The notes under the pieces were generated by a model. It ran no database searches. It was given only the letters and a program-made list of their open reading frames with translations, and was not told where the DNA came from. From the NCBI RefSeq assembly GCF_000178115.2, contig NC_014828.1:953501-1017500 (forward strand): DNA of 64,000 bases, in the 5' to 3' direction. Source of the stretch: Ethanoligenens harbinense YUAN-3 (GTDB lineage: Bacteria; Bacillota; Clostridia; Oscillospirales; Ethanoligenentaceae). The translations under genes were made by a program, and so were the position numbers. Below, in pieces: positions 37,456 to 47,094 of the stretch; positions within the stretch are counted from its first letter, which is position 1; every line of letters begins with the position of its first letter.

Positions 37456-38811
37456 ATGAAAAAGTTTTTGAGTTTGATGCTAGTTGGCGCTATGGCTGTG
37501 TCGCTGGCAGCCTGCAACAACAACGGCAGCGCCGGTGGATCGTCGTCTCTTCCCACGATTGATTCCATCAAACTGGGGAGTGACTACAAGGACATCAAAG
37601 CGAGCCTGGTCTTCCATACCAACCGTACCGATCTTCAGAGCACCGTGTTTCCAGAGTATGTCAAGAAATTCGAAAAACTGTATCCTGGCATTACGGTTAA
37701 GTACGTCGGCGACACGAACTATGCACAGAACATGACGACAGAACTGACGACAAAAAACTGGGGCGATATCTGCATGATCCCTACGACCGTGAAAAAGACC
37801 CAGCTTGCTCAACTGTTTGTGCCGTTTGGCAAAGAAACGACCATTGCTAAAACGTATAACTATCTGGATAACTTCTCTTACCAAGGCACTGTGTACGGCG
37901 TTCCTTCCCTCAGCAACGTGCAGGGCGTCGTGTACAATAAAGCGGTCTTCCAGAAAGCGGGCATCACCTCGCTGCCCAAAACGCCGGATGACTTCATTGC
38001 GGATCTGCAGCTGATTAAAGATAAAACAAGCGCGACTCCGCTGTATACCAACTTCTCGGCCGGCTGGACCATGGGCGCATGGGACGCATACATTTCCGGC
38101 ACGGCAACGGGCAGCGCGGACTTTATGAACAACACCCTGGTTCACAGCAAGAACCCGTTCTCCAAACCTTCCAATGGAAGCGAGACCGGCCCGTACTATG
38201 TTTACAAAATCCTGTATGATGCCGTCAACAAGAAGCTGACGGAAGCCGACCCGACCACGACCGACTGGGAAGGCAGCAAGACCAAGATAAACAATGGCGA
38301 TATCGGTGTGATGGTGCTGGGCTCTTGGGCTGTTCCGCAGATGCAGCAGGCGGGTTCTCATTCTGCCGACATCGGTTACATGCCTTTCCCGATCACGGTG
38401 AATGGCAAACAGTATGCGACTGCGGGTCCTGACTACAACTACGGCATCAACAAAAACGCTTCCAAAAACAATCAGATCGCTTCCATGCTGTATGTCAAAT
38501 GGCTGATTGAAGATTCCAACTTTGATACGGATCAGGGCGGCCTCCCCACTGTGAAAACGCATGCGCTTCCCTCGGTTCTCGCCAACTTCAAAGACGTGAC
38601 CATGGTCACAGACAATCCTGCACCGAAGGGCGAAGAGGATCTGCTTTCCAAAATCAATACCGAGTCCGAGCTGGCTCTGAACTCTGATAACAACCACGTG
38701 ATGTCGATCGTGGAAGCGGCGGAAAAAGGAACCCCGACCTTTGATTCCATTATGAACGGTTGGAACCAGAAATGGACTGCCGCACAACAAGAATATGGGG
38801 CGTTGAAATAA
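37456..38811 (+). CDS. ABC transporter substrate-binding lipoprotein (family 1)
   Basis: Extracytoplasmic sugar-binding lipoprotein, 451 residues. Signal peptide with lipobox SLAAC (lipidated C20), then a Gly/Ser linker, then a family-1 binding-protein fold (ASLVFHTNRTDLQ, FPEYVKKFEKLYPGITVKYV, YGVPSLSNVQGVVYNKAVFQ). GGAGG precedes ATG 37456. As first gene of operon 2 it should capture manno-oligosaccharides for the two permeases. The abundance expected of such proteins fits the strong promoter. Confidence 0.93.
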   Translation: MKKFLSLMLVGAMAVSLAACNNNGSAGGSSSLPTIDSIKLGSDYKDIKASLVFHTNRTDLQSTVFPEYVKKFEKLYPGITVKYVGDTNYAQNMTTELTTKNWGDICMIPTTVKKTQLAQLFVPFGKETTIAKTYNYLDNFSYQGTVYGVPSLSNVQGVVYNKAVFQKAGITSLPKTPDDFIADLQLIKDKTSATPLYTNFSAGWTMGAWDAYISGTATGSADFMNNTLVHSKNPFSKPSNGSETGPYYVYKILYDAVNKKLTEADPTTTDWEGSKTKINNGDIGVMVLGSWAVPQMQQAGSHSADIGYMPFPITVNGKQYATAGPDYNYGINKNASKNNQIASMLYVKWLIEDSNFDTDQGGLPTVKTHALPSVLANFKDVTMVTDNPAPKGEEDLLSKINTESELALNSDNNHVMSIVEAAEKGTPTFDSIMNGWNQKWTAAQQEYGALK

Positions 38812-38891
38812 TGCGAGAAGCATCTATTTGACTGCGCTTTTGCGGAATGGCTTTAATTGGCCGTTCCGCATTCATTAAGGAGGAGGAATTT

Positions 38892-39962
38892 ATGACAAGT
38901 GCAAGAAATCATGAATTGAAAAAACCAACTACATTCAGACAATGGATAGGCAGCATGCGCGGGCAGCAAATGGTTGTCATCATAGCCTTTATGGCAGCGC
39001 CGCTCTTTTTGCTGGTCCTATTCACCTACCTGCCATTCGCCAATATGATCCAATATAGCTTTTTCGACATGGATTATCTTTCTCCGGGCACATTTATTGG
39101 GTTACACAATTATATTGAGGTGTTTACACGGTCGGATATTTTTTCTTCTCTGGGTCTCATGTTCTACTACATGGCGGGTGCTTTCATCCAGTTGGCTTTG
39201 GCTCTTTTGCTTGCCACTATATTGAGTTTTAAGATAAAAGCCGGCGGGTTTTATAAAGCAGTCCTTTTCTTTCCGTTTTTAATCGGCGGTATTGCAGTCG
39301 GCTTCATTTTTAAATTTTTCTTTACACATGGTTTTGTGTTTGATACGGTGCTCTCTTGGCTTGGGTTCCATATCAACAATTTGCCGTATTGGCTGAAGGA
39401 TACATCCGTGAACAATGCCGCGTTGGCGGGCACTTCCATCTGGCGCTATTTGGGGCAGAACGTTATCCTCTTTATTGGTGCGATTACATCGGTCGACCCC
39501 GATTTGTATGAAGCTGCAGATATAGACGGGGCCAATGCCTGGCAAAAATTTGTCCATGTGATTCTTCCCGGTATCAAGACAATCGTCGTTTTGAACCTGA
39601 TTCTTTCCATTTCGGGTTCGATCGCTGCTTTCGAGCCGCCATACGTTATCACAAAAGGTGCCTTTGGCACAGCCACATATTTTGTAAGAATGGATGCAAT
39701 CGCGCACCAGGATCAGAAAGTGGGCTTGGCCAGTGCCATGGCGGTGGTGCTGATGGGGATCATCGTTCTTGTAACATTGCTGCAACTGTTTGTACAGAAG
39801 ACGTTCCTCGACGAAAATTCCGAAGGAATGACGTTTGCCGACAAGCTTAGCCGTAAGCGCCGTTTGGAAAGGCAGCGACAACAGGCGGCGCAGACGACTC
39901 AGACCGTGCGGAAAGTTCGAGTCATGCCGTCGGCAGTCAAGAAGGGAGGAGCATCTATATGA
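38892..39962 (+). CDS. ABC sugar permease, MalF type
   Basis: Inner-membrane permease subunit of a carbohydrate importer, about 356 residues with six helices (for example MVVIIAFMAAPLFLLVLFTY). The EAA loop that contacts the ATPase reads YEAADIDGANAWQKFVHVIL. ATG 38892 follows AAGGAGGAGG; an upstream in-frame ATG at 38847 is not supported. A long basic C-terminal tail (SRKRRLERQRQQAAQ) is unusual. It overlaps the next permease by 4 bp. Confidence 0.93.
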   Translation: MTSARNHELKKPTTFRQWIGSMRGQQMVVIIAFMAAPLFLLVLFTYLPFANMIQYSFFDMDYLSPGTFIGLHNYIEVFTRSDIFSSLGLMFYYMAGAFIQLALALLLATILSFKIKAGGFYKAVLFFPFLIGGIAVGFIFKFFFTHGFVFDTVLSWLGFHINNLPYWLKDTSVNNAALAGTSIWRYLGQNVILFIGAITSVDPDLYEAADIDGANAWQKFVHVILPGIKTIVVLNLILSISGSIAAFEPPYVITKGAFGTATYFVRMDAIAHQDQKVGLASAMAVVLMGIIVLVTLLQLFVQKTFLDENSEGMTFADKLSRKRRLERQRQQAAQTTQTVRKVRVMPSAVKKGGASI

Positions 39963-40822
39963 AGCTGAAAGGCCTTACCGTTCCACAGGCCATTCTTAAA
40001 TACGCTCTGATTGTTTTGAAATATGCGTTTTTGTGCCTAATGGCTTTTATAGCACTCGTTCCTTTGTATGCTTGTGTTGTGACGGCGTTCAAGACGAAGA
40101 CGGAATATCAGAGCACAAGCGTTATGACATTGCCGCAAAGCTGGCTCAATTTTAGCAATTTTGTTGATGCCTGGAAGCAGGCGGATATGGGTCTGGCATT
40201 TTTCAACTCCGTAATCATTTTGGTCTTTGTTCTGGTTGGGTCCATTTTGATCAGTTCCATGCTCGCCTATGTTTTAAACCGGTTCAAATTTCCTGGAAAC
40301 GGGCTGGTGCGCAATCTGTTTCTGTTTGCCACATTGATCCCCGGTATTGCGATGCAGGTTACGGTTTACAAAATCATGTATAACTTAAACCTGATTAACT
40401 CCATGCCCGGATATATTCTTCTTTTGATGGGCACGGATGTGATCTCCATCTATATTTTTATCCAGTTCTTCACAAACATCTCGGTTTCACTGGATGAAGC
40501 GGCCATATTGGATGGATGCTCTTATTTTGGCGTGTTTTTCAAGGTTTTGCTTCCACTGCTCAAACCGGCTATCGTGACCGTTATTATTCTAAAGGGTGTG
40601 GCCACTTACAACGAATATTACATGGCCAACCTGTATTTGCAGGACAAAACCACACTGCAAGTGGTTTCCACGTCTCTGTATACGTTCACCGGCCCGTTGG
40701 GCAGCCAATACAACCTCATCTGCGCCGGTGTGCTTATCACCATGGTGCCTGCCATCATTGTATTTCTGATTTTCCAGAAACAGGTTTACAGCGGCCTGAC
40801 AGCCGGTTCCGTAAAAGGTTGA
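39959..40822 (+). CDS. ABC sugar permease, MalG type
   Basis: Second permease subunit, 287 residues, six helices, with the EAA loop LDEAAILDGCSYFGVFFKVL. ATG 39959 lies in the ATGA overlap and is preceded by GGGAGGAGC. Pairs with the MalF-type subunit. No ATPase gene occurs in this operon, so a shared MsmX/UgpC-type ATPase must energise it; the one at 54926 is the only candidate in the window. Confidence 0.93.
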   Translation: MKLKGLTVPQAILKYALIVLKYAFLCLMAFIALVPLYACVVTAFKTKTEYQSTSVMTLPQSWLNFSNFVDAWKQADMGLAFFNSVIILVFVLVGSILISSMLAYVLNRFKFPGNGLVRNLFLFATLIPGIAMQVTVYKIMYNLNLINSMPGYILLLMGTDVISIYIFIQFFTNISVSLDEAAILDGCSYFGVFFKVLLPLLKPAIVTVIILKGVATYNEYYMANLYLQDKTTLQVVSTSLYTFTGPLGSQYNLICAGVLITMVPAIIVFLIFQKQVYSGLTAGSVKG

Positions 40823-40862
40823 TCCTCTCATTGCATTTATAACAAAGAAAAGGCGGATTCAT

Positions 40863-41888
40863 ATGGCCCAGGTACAATTTATCAATGGACAATCACTTTC
40901 CAACATTCCGTGGCAGGAAGCCCCGGAGGGCATCCGGAACATACCTCTTTGGCGCTACAGTGGAAACCCGGTCATCGGGCGCAACCCGCTGAAAGGCGTG
41001 GCAAGAATTTTCAACAGCGCGGTTGTCGCCTATGAAGGCACGTTTATCGGCGTGTTTCGCGGTGAGCAGACAAACGGTATTCCTTACATTTATTTAGGCT
41101 GCAGCGAGGATGCTATTCACTGGTCTTTTAATGAAGAACGGATTCAGTTTGTAGATGAAGACGGCGAGTCGTTCATGCCTATCTACGCTTATGACCCGCG
41201 TTTGGTCAAGGTGGAAGACACTTATTATGTCATCTGGTGTCAGGATTTTTATGGGGCGGCCATCGGCATGGCCAAAACGCAGGATTTTAAAACCTTTATC
41301 CGCGTAGAAAATCCGTTTTTGCCGTTTAACCGCAATGCGGTACTCTTTCCGCGGAAAATTAATGGAAACTTTGTTTTGCTTTCCCGCCCAAGTGACAGCG
41401 GACACACCCCGTTCGGTGATATTTTCTTGAGTGAAAGCCCGGACCTCACCTATTGGGGCAAACACCGGCATGTAATGGGCAAAGGCAGCGAATGGTGGGA
41501 ATCGCTGAAAATCGGCGGCGGTGCGGCGCCGATCGAAACCAGCGAAGGCTGGCTGCTGTTTTTTCACGGTGTTGCCGGCACCTGCAATGGGTATGTGTAT
41601 AGCATTGGCGGCGCCATCCTGGACATTGATAATCCCTCGATTGTGAAATACCGGTGCCAGAACTACATGCTCACACCGGAAGAATGGTATGAGGAGCGAG
41701 GCTTTGTGCCAAACGTGGCGTTCCCCTGCGCGACTCTTTGCGACGCGGACACCGGACGCATTGCCATCTATTATGGCGCCGCGGACAGCTATGTAGGTCT
41801 TGCCTTCACCACGCTCAACGAAGCGGTGCAATACATCAAGTCAAACAGTGTGGTCACATCCATCGACACGGAAATCGGAAAGCGATAA
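40863..41888 (+). CDS. GH130 beta-1,4-mannooligosaccharide phosphorylase
   Basis: Cytoplasmic five-bladed propeller enzyme of 341 residues. It would phosphorolyse beta-1,4-mannooligosaccharides to mannose-1-phosphate from the non-reducing end. The catalytic aspartate is D111 in YAYDPRLV. Phosphate-binding and family features include PVIGRNPLKGVARIFNSAVV, RNAVLFPRKINGNFVLLSRP and KIGGGAAPIETSEGWLLFFH. Length and the N-terminal region fit subfamily GH130_2 rather than the mannosylglucose enzyme. It is the first catabolic gene behind the importer. Confidence 0.9.
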   Translation: MAQVQFINGQSLSNIPWQEAPEGIRNIPLWRYSGNPVIGRNPLKGVARIFNSAVVAYEGTFIGVFRGEQTNGIPYIYLGCSEDAIHWSFNEERIQFVDEDGESFMPIYAYDPRLVKVEDTYYVIWCQDFYGAAIGMAKTQDFKTFIRVENPFLPFNRNAVLFPRKINGNFVLLSRPSDSGHTPFGDIFLSESPDLTYWGKHRHVMGKGSEWWESLKIGGGAAPIETSEGWLLFFHGVAGTCNGYVYSIGGAILDIDNPSIVKYRCQNYMLTPEEWYEERGFVPNVAFPCATLCDADTGRIAIYYGAADSYVGLAFTTLNEAVQYIKSNSVVTSIDTEIGKR

Positions 41889-41954
41889 TCGCACTTTTTG
41901 AATGCAGTCTCTCGGGGCTGTATTCTTATTTTTCCACGGAAAGAGGGGAGTTTC

Positions 41955-43130
41955 GTGCTACTGGACGAAGTAACATCTGCGTTAACGGATAACATTATAC
42001 CTTTTTGGAAAGGCCTGCGAGACGACGCATTCGGAGGCTATTACGGATTGCTTGATTTCGATTTGAATCTTGATAAACAAGCTGAAAAAGGCTGCATTCT
42101 CAACAACCGCATCCTCTGGTTCTTTTCGACTGCCGCAAAAGCGCTGGGACGTTCCGATCTGCTGGATGAAGCCAGGCATGCGTATGTGTTTTTAAAGGGG
42201 AATTGCCTGGATAAAGAATACGGCGGTATTTACTGGTCGCTCAATTATGACGGTTCGGTAAAGGACAGCACCAAGCATACCTATAATCAGGCGTTTGCGA
42301 TTTACGCGCTTTCCGCCTATTATGAACTCACCAGGGACGAGGAGGCGTTGACACTGGCGCGCGGCCTCTACAAAATGATTGAAGCCAAATGCACCGACGA
42401 GATCGGCTATCTGGAAGCGTTTGACCGTTCCTTCAAGCCCGTTTCCAATGAAAAACTGTCTGAAAACGGTGTGCTTGCGGATAAGACGATGAACACACTT
42501 CTGCATGTCTTTGAGGGCTATTCCGGGCTGTATCAGGCGTCGGGCGACGCCGATGTGGGCGAAAGCCTGCGGCATATTCTGGAGACGTTCATCAGTAAGG
42601 TCTACAATCCGGAGAAACGCCGGCAGGAAGTCTTCTTCGACCGGGAGCTGCACAGCATTCTGGATTTGCACTCTTATGGGCACGACATCGAGACTTCGTG
42701 GCTGATGGACTGGGGCTGCGGGCTGTTGAAAGACCCGGCGCTCACCGCGAAGCTTTCGCCTATCACCAGTGCGCTGGCGGAGCAGATCTACAAAACGGCG
42801 TACCACAAGAACTCCATTTGGAACGAATGTGATCGCGGCGTGGAAAATAAGACGCGTGTATGGTGGGTGCAGGCCGAAGGCATTCTCGGGTTTCTCAACG
42901 AGTACCAGAAATCCGGCCGCAGGGAATTCTTGCAGGCGGCGGAGGATGTCTGGGGATACATCAGGACCTATCTCGTCGACCCGCGTCCCGGTTCGGAGTG
43001 GTTCTGGGAAGTGGATGACGACGGAAAGCCTTCGAGCAAAAAACCGATCGTGGAACCCTGGAAATGTCCGTATCACAACGGCCGTATGTGCCTGGAAGTT
43101 ATAAGGAGAAATATAAATGCTGCATGCTGA
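41955..43130 (+). CDS. Cellobiose/mannobiose 2-epimerase (AGE family)
   Basis: Alpha6/alpha6-barrel epimerase of 391 residues that inverts C2 of the reducing-end sugar, turning mannobiose to mannosylglucose. Motifs: [70 protein letters not shown] and [16 protein letters not shown]; the histidines in HTYNQAF, SYGHDIE and YHNGRM belong to the active site. The start is GTG 41955, set by AGAGGGGAG; a longer reading from 41898 lacks this. It overlaps the mannosylglucose phosphorylase by 14 bp, exactly the partner that uses its product. Confidence 0.93.
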   Translation: MLLDEVTSALTDNIIPFWKGLRDDAFGGYYGLLDFDLNLDKQAEKGCILNNRILWFFSTAAKALGRSDLLDEARHAYVFLKGNCLDKEYGGIYWSLNYDGSVKDSTKHTYNQAFAIYALSAYYELTRDEEALTLARGLYKMIEAKCTDEIGYLEAFDRSFKPVSNEKLSENGVLADKTMNTLLHVFEGYSGLYQASGDADVGESLRHILETFISKVYNPEKRRQEVFFDRELHSILDLHSYGHDIETSWLMDWGCGLLKDPALTAKLSPITSALAEQIYKTAYHKNSIWNECDRGVENKTRVWWVQAEGILGFLNEYQKSGRREFLQAAEDVWGYIRTYLVDPRPGSEWFWEVDDDGKPSSKKPIVEPWKCPYHNGRMCLEVIRRNINAAC

Positions 43131-44295
43131 TTATTATGTCGAGCTAGCCAAACAGGAACGTCTGCTTGCGCGGAAAAACCAGCCGAAGACGCGCTACAAC
43201 GGTATCTATACCCGCTGGGAGCACCCGGTTCTCACGCGTGAGATGGCGCCTTTAACCTGGCGATACGATCTGGATACGAGAAGCAACCCGCTCTTTTTGG
43301 AACGGCTGGGCGTCAACGCCACACTCAATGCGGGCGCGTTGTATCTGAACGGGAAGTACTATCTGGTCGCCCGCGTGGAAGGCAATGACCGCAAATCGTT
43401 CTTCGCCGTGGCCGAAAGCGATTCTCCGGTGGATGGTTTCCGTTTCTGGGATTATCCGGTGCAGCTACCGGATACCTGCCCCGAGGAAACCAATGTTTAC
43501 GATATGCGCCTCACACAGCATGAGGACGGCTGGATCTACGGCGTTTTCTGCTCCGAAAGCAAGGACAAAGACGACCCCGACCTCTCCGCCGCCGTGGCGG
43601 CCGCCGGCATCGTGCGTACCAAAGACCTCAGGACATGGGAGCGTCTGGACAATCTGGTCACCCGGCAGTCCCCGCAACAGCGAAATGTCTTACTCCTGCC
43701 CAATTTTGTAAACGGCAAATATGCCTTCTATACCCGCCCAATGGATGGCTTTATTTCCACCGGCTCAGGCGGCGGCATCGGCTTTGGTATGTGTGACGAT
43801 ATCTGCCACGCGGTCATCGACGAGGAGATCATCACCAGCGCCCGCCGCTACCATACGATCACCGAAGCGAAGAACGGGGCGGGCGCCGTGCCTATCCGCA
43901 CCGAAAGAGGCTGGGTACATATCGCACATGGTGTGCGCAACACCGCTGCCGGTCTGCGTTATGTCATCTACGCGTTTGCCACTGATCTGAACGAGCCTTG
44001 GAAAGTGAATGCCGAGCCGGGCGGATTCCTGATCGCGCCGCTTGAAGGGGAGCGCGTGGGCGATGTTTCCAACGTCGTGTTTACCAATGGCGCAGTTGTG
44101 GATGAAAATGAGAATGTTTATATCTATTATGCATCCAGCGATACCCGCGTACACGTAGCGTCCACCACGCTGGACCGATTGGTCGATTATGTGTTCAACA
44201 CGCCAGCAGATGCTCTGCGCTCGGTAAAATGCGTGGAACAGCGCTGTGACATGATTCGCAAAAACCTTGATATTCTGGGGAAAGAGAAGCAGTAA
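43117..44295 (+). CDS. GH130 4-O-beta-D-mannosyl-D-glucose phosphorylase
   Basis: Second GH130 enzyme, 392 residues, of the GH130_1 type. It splits mannosyl-beta-1,4-glucose with phosphate to mannose-1-phosphate and glucose. Catalytic D129 lies in [19 protein letters not shown]. Other family features are [32 protein letters not shown] and [26 protein letters not shown] precedes ATG 43117 inside the end of the epimerase gene. The tight coupling with the epimerase is the classic arrangement for mannobiose catabolism. Confidence 0.94.
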   Translation: MLHADYYVELAKQERLLARKNQPKTRYNGIYTRWEHPVLTREMAPLTWRYDLDTRSNPLFLERLGVNATLNAGALYLNGKYYLVARVEGNDRKSFFAVAESDSPVDGFRFWDYPVQLPDTCPEETNVYDMRLTQHEDGWIYGVFCSESKDKDDPDLSAAVAAAGIVRTKDLRTWERLDNLVTRQSPQQRNVLLLPNFVNGKYAFYTRPMDGFISTGSGGGIGFGMCDDICHAVIDEEIITSARRYHTITEAKNGAGAVPIRTERGWVHIAHGVRNTAAGLRYVIYAFATDLNEPWKVNAEPGGFLIAPLEGERVGDVSNVVFTNGAVVDENENVYIYYASSDTRVHVASTTLDRLVDYVFNTPADALRSVKCVEQRCDMIRKNLDILGKEKQ

Positions 44296-44297
44296 TC

Positions 44298-45824
44298 ATG
44301 CCTAAAACGAAAATGCGTCCCGCCGCAATATTTTCCGATCATATGGTTGTTCAGAGGGAAAAAGACATCGACGTATTCGGCGCCGGCGTTAATGATCGGA
44401 CAGTCACGGTGGAGATGGACGGAAACGAGGTTTCCACACCGGTAGAAGCGGGCTTTTGGAGAGTGTCTTTGCCGTCGGTGCCCATAGGCGGACCCTATAC
44501 GATGACGATTACGGACGGGACGGATACCGTTTGCTTTCATGATATCCTGGCCGGTGAAGTATGGCTGGCCGGCGGGCAGAGCAATATGGAACTGGAGTTG
44601 CGGAATTGCCTGAATGGCGAAGAAGAAGTGGCGCAGTCCGGCAACGACTGCATCCGCTTTTTCAATGTTCCTAAATTCGCGTGGGAAGGCGAGCAACTGT
44701 ATGAGGCGGAGGACGTATCCTCCTGGCAAGTCTGCGGAGCGAAGACATCCGCAACAATGTCGGCCGTGGCTTATTTCTGTGCACGGAAATTGCAGGAGGC
44801 ATTAAATGTCCCGGTGGGTATCATTGATTGCTATTGGGGCGGCACGTCCATCAGTTGTTGGATGGATGAAGAGCAGCTTGCGCGCACGAAAGCCGGGCAG
44901 CGCTATCTGGATGATTATGCGGCACTGGTGGGTGATAAAACCGAAGAGCAGTACGACGCGGAGATGGAAGCTTATTTCCGGGACTGGAACGCTTGGAATG
45001 CGCGCGTGCAGGCCATGCGCGCCAAAGACCCGGATGTCACCTGGGAAACGCTGAATGCCGAATGCGGGGTATGTCCGTGGCCCCAGCCTGCCGGCAGGAA
45101 ATCACCATTCCGTCCGTCGGGTCTCTACCATACGATGATTGCGCGGGTGAAACCTTACACCGTCCGTGGATTTTTGTATTATCAGGGCGAGGAAGATGAG
45201 ACCCGCTGTACGGATTATGGTGAAATGCTGGGTTATCTTATCGGCCAGTGGCGCGGTGACTGGGAAGATGCCGAACTACCTTTCGTGTTTGTGCAACTTC
45301 CCCGTTTTGTCAGCAAAGCCGATTATGACAAGGGTGAGGACACCCGTCATTGGTGTATCCTGCGTGAAAACCAGTGGCGCGTGTCTCGCACAATTAAAAA
45401 CACAGCGCTTGCTGTCACCATCGATTGTGGAGAATTCGACAATATCCACCCGCTGGACAAACAGACTGTGGGTAAGCGTTTGGCTTTGCAGGCGCTCAAA
45501 ACAGTCTATGGAAGATCGGTTGCCGCGGATGGGCCTGCGTTCCATATCGTCCGCCCGGAAAGCGGCGGTATGCGAATCTGGTTTGTGGAGGCAGATGGCC
45601 TGCATTTTCAAGGTGGCAAAGGCGTGGGCTTTGAGGTGGCCGGCGCGGATGGCGTGTATCATTCGGCGGAAGCGGTTATCAAGGGGAAAACAGTATTTGT
45701 AAGATCCGGTGATGTTCCGGTTCCTTGCTATGTACGCTATGCGTGGTTTAGCTGGGGAGAAGTTTCACTGTTCAATGCCCACGGCCTGCCTGCCACGCCA
45801 TTCCGCAGCCGCCGCTGTTATTAA
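44298..45824 (+). CDS. SGNH-type acetylesterase (sialate O-acetylesterase-like), probable acetyl-mannan esterase
   Basis: 508-residue carbohydrate esterase. A beta-rich N-terminal domain is followed by the SASA/SGNH domain with nucleophile S95 in LAGGQSNMELEL, an oxyanion region in YYQGEEDE, and the catalytic pair D381-x-x-H384 in FDNIHPLDKQ. No signal peptide is present, so it acts in the cytoplasm. It starts 2 bases after the preceding stop. The annotation name comes from a sialic-acid enzyme, but here, among mannan genes, removal of 2-O/3-O/6-O acetyl groups from mannooligosaccharides is more plausible. Positional specificity cannot be told from sequence. Confidence 0.85.
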   Translation: MPKTKMRPAAIFSDHMVVQREKDIDVFGAGVNDRTVTVEMDGNEVSTPVEAGFWRVSLPSVPIGGPYTMTITDGTDTVCFHDILAGEVWLAGGQSNMELELRNCLNGEEEVAQSGNDCIRFFNVPKFAWEGEQLYEAEDVSSWQVCGAKTSATMSAVAYFCARKLQEALNVPVGIIDCYWGGTSISCWMDEEQLARTKAGQRYLDDYAALVGDKTEEQYDAEMEAYFRDWNAWNARVQAMRAKDPDVTWETLNAECGVCPWPQPAGRKSPFRPSGLYHTMIARVKPYTVRGFLYYQGEEDETRCTDYGEMLGYLIGQWRGDWEDAELPFVFVQLPRFVSKADYDKGEDTRHWCILRENQWRVSRTIKNTALAVTIDCGEFDNIHPLDKQTVGKRLALQALKTVYGRSVAADGPAFHIVRPESGGMRIWFVEADGLHFQGGKGVGFEVAGADGVYHSAEAVIKGKTVFVRSGDVPVPCYVRYAWFSWGEVSLFNAHGLPATPFRSRRCY

Positions 45825-45865
45825 GCGGTGGGTATCTGCCATCCGGGAAATAAATAGGGTATAAA

Positions 45866-46840
45866 ATGGAATTTATATATGGTGTGACATTTCTTCCTTT
45901 TGGTAGAAGAGGCACGTTGCAAGGTAAGGAAGCATATAAAAGTTTGCGGTTAATGAAAGAGGGGACAGCTGCCACGCATGTGATTTTTGCACCTGCGGGC
46001 ATACAGCAAACGCCGCAATCCGAAAATATTGATTTTTCAGGTCCACACACTTTTTCGGATGAAGAACTCTGTGGCATGATCTCATATGCGCAGTTGATGG
46101 GATTACAGGTTATTTTGAAGCCCACTGTAAATTGCGCAAATGGAGTCTGGCGCGCGCACATTAATTTTTTCGATAACGAAGTTCCCTGTGAGCCTAAATG
46201 GAGAAATTGGTTTGCTTCACATGAGGCGTTTCAACTGCATTACGCCGCGCTGGCGGAAAAAACCGGCTGCGTGATGTTCATCACTGGTTGTGAAATGGTG
46301 ATGGCGCAGCGGCGGGAAGCGGAGTGGCGTGACTTGATCGCTAAAGTGAAACAGGTATACAGCGGCCCTGTGTCTTACAATACCGATAAGTATCAGGAAG
46401 ATCAGGTGCGCTGGTGGGACTGCGTGGATGTGATCTCCTCCAGCGGATATTATCCGTTTGAATCTTGGGGAAATGAACTGGATCGCATAGAAACAGTGGT
46501 AAAACAATATAGGAAGCCATTTTTCTTCGCAGAAGCCGGGTGCATGTCCATTCACGGATCTGGATCCGTACCGAATGATTGGTCTGTAAGAGGTGCACCG
46601 GACATGGAGGAACAAGCGCGATGGTTCCAGGAAATGTTTATGCATACGGATCGGTGCCCATGGATGCAGGGGTTTGGCATGTGGGAATGGCCTGCCCGGC
46701 TGTATTCCTCTGCCGATGCTGCGGAGGATATAAGTTATTGTTTTTATGCCAAGCCTGCGGAGCGGGCCATCGCGGCATATTATGCGGCGAAGAGCGGCCG
46801 TGCCTCATCTGAATGGCAGCCTGGCCCGAATCGCGGCTGA
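45866..46840 (+). CDS. GH113 endo-beta-1,4-mannanase, intracellular
   Basis: 324-residue TIM-barrel enzyme of the GH113 family. Characteristic blocks are THVIFAPAGIQQTPQSENID, ILKPTVNCANGVWRAHINFF, DVISSSGYYPFESW and KPFFFAEAGCMS. The acid/base is E143 in GCEMV and the nucleophile E223 in FAEAGC; their spacing of 80 equals that of the characterised Alicyclobacillus enzyme (E151/E231) as I recall it. There is no signal peptide, so it would cut imported longer mannooligosaccharides inside the cell. Last gene of operon 2. Confidence 0.92.
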   Translation: MEFIYGVTFLPFGRRGTLQGKEAYKSLRLMKEGTAATHVIFAPAGIQQTPQSENIDFSGPHTFSDEELCGMISYAQLMGLQVILKPTVNCANGVWRAHINFFDNEVPCEPKWRNWFASHEAFQLHYAALAEKTGCVMFITGCEMVMAQRREAEWRDLIAKVKQVYSGPVSYNTDKYQEDQVRWWDCVDVISSSGYYPFESWGNELDRIETVVKQYRKPFFFAEAGCMSIHGSGSVPNDWSVRGAPDMEEQARWFQEMFMHTDRCPWMQGFGMWEWPARLYSSADAAEDISYCFYAKPAERAIAAYYAAKSGRASSEWQPGPNRG

Positions 46841-46868
46841 GTAAAATTTTATCCGAAAACGTGTGTTC

Positions 46869-46905
46869 AAAAGTTCTTCGGACAGTTGGTGTCTGAGGAA
46901 CTTTT
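46869..46905 (+). terminator. Hairpin after mannan operon 2
   Basis: AAAAGTTCTTCGGACA (46869) pairs with TGTCTGAGGAACTTTT (46890) with two wobble positions. The T stretch is only four bases and lies inside the stem, so termination efficiency is uncertain; a role in mRNA 3' protection is also possible. Confidence 0.55.
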
Positions 46906-47094
46906 GGTACATAAAACAGATTTTTACTTCAGCGGTTTGACAGGCAGGGTCCGTGTATCCATTCAGTCTGGTTGTAAAATGGTCTTGGGTTTGTTTTGCG
47001 GTGCGGGCTTTCAGATTTTAAGAACACGCCAAGCTTTGCCGTTTTTCTTGGTTGGACAGGATGCGTGTGTGAATGTCTAAAAAGGGGAAAGACC

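Noticed and set aside
46886-47080. 64-codon plus-strand frame after the GH113 gene
   Set aside because: It starts inside the hairpin and overlaps the chemoreceptor leader; no ribosome site.
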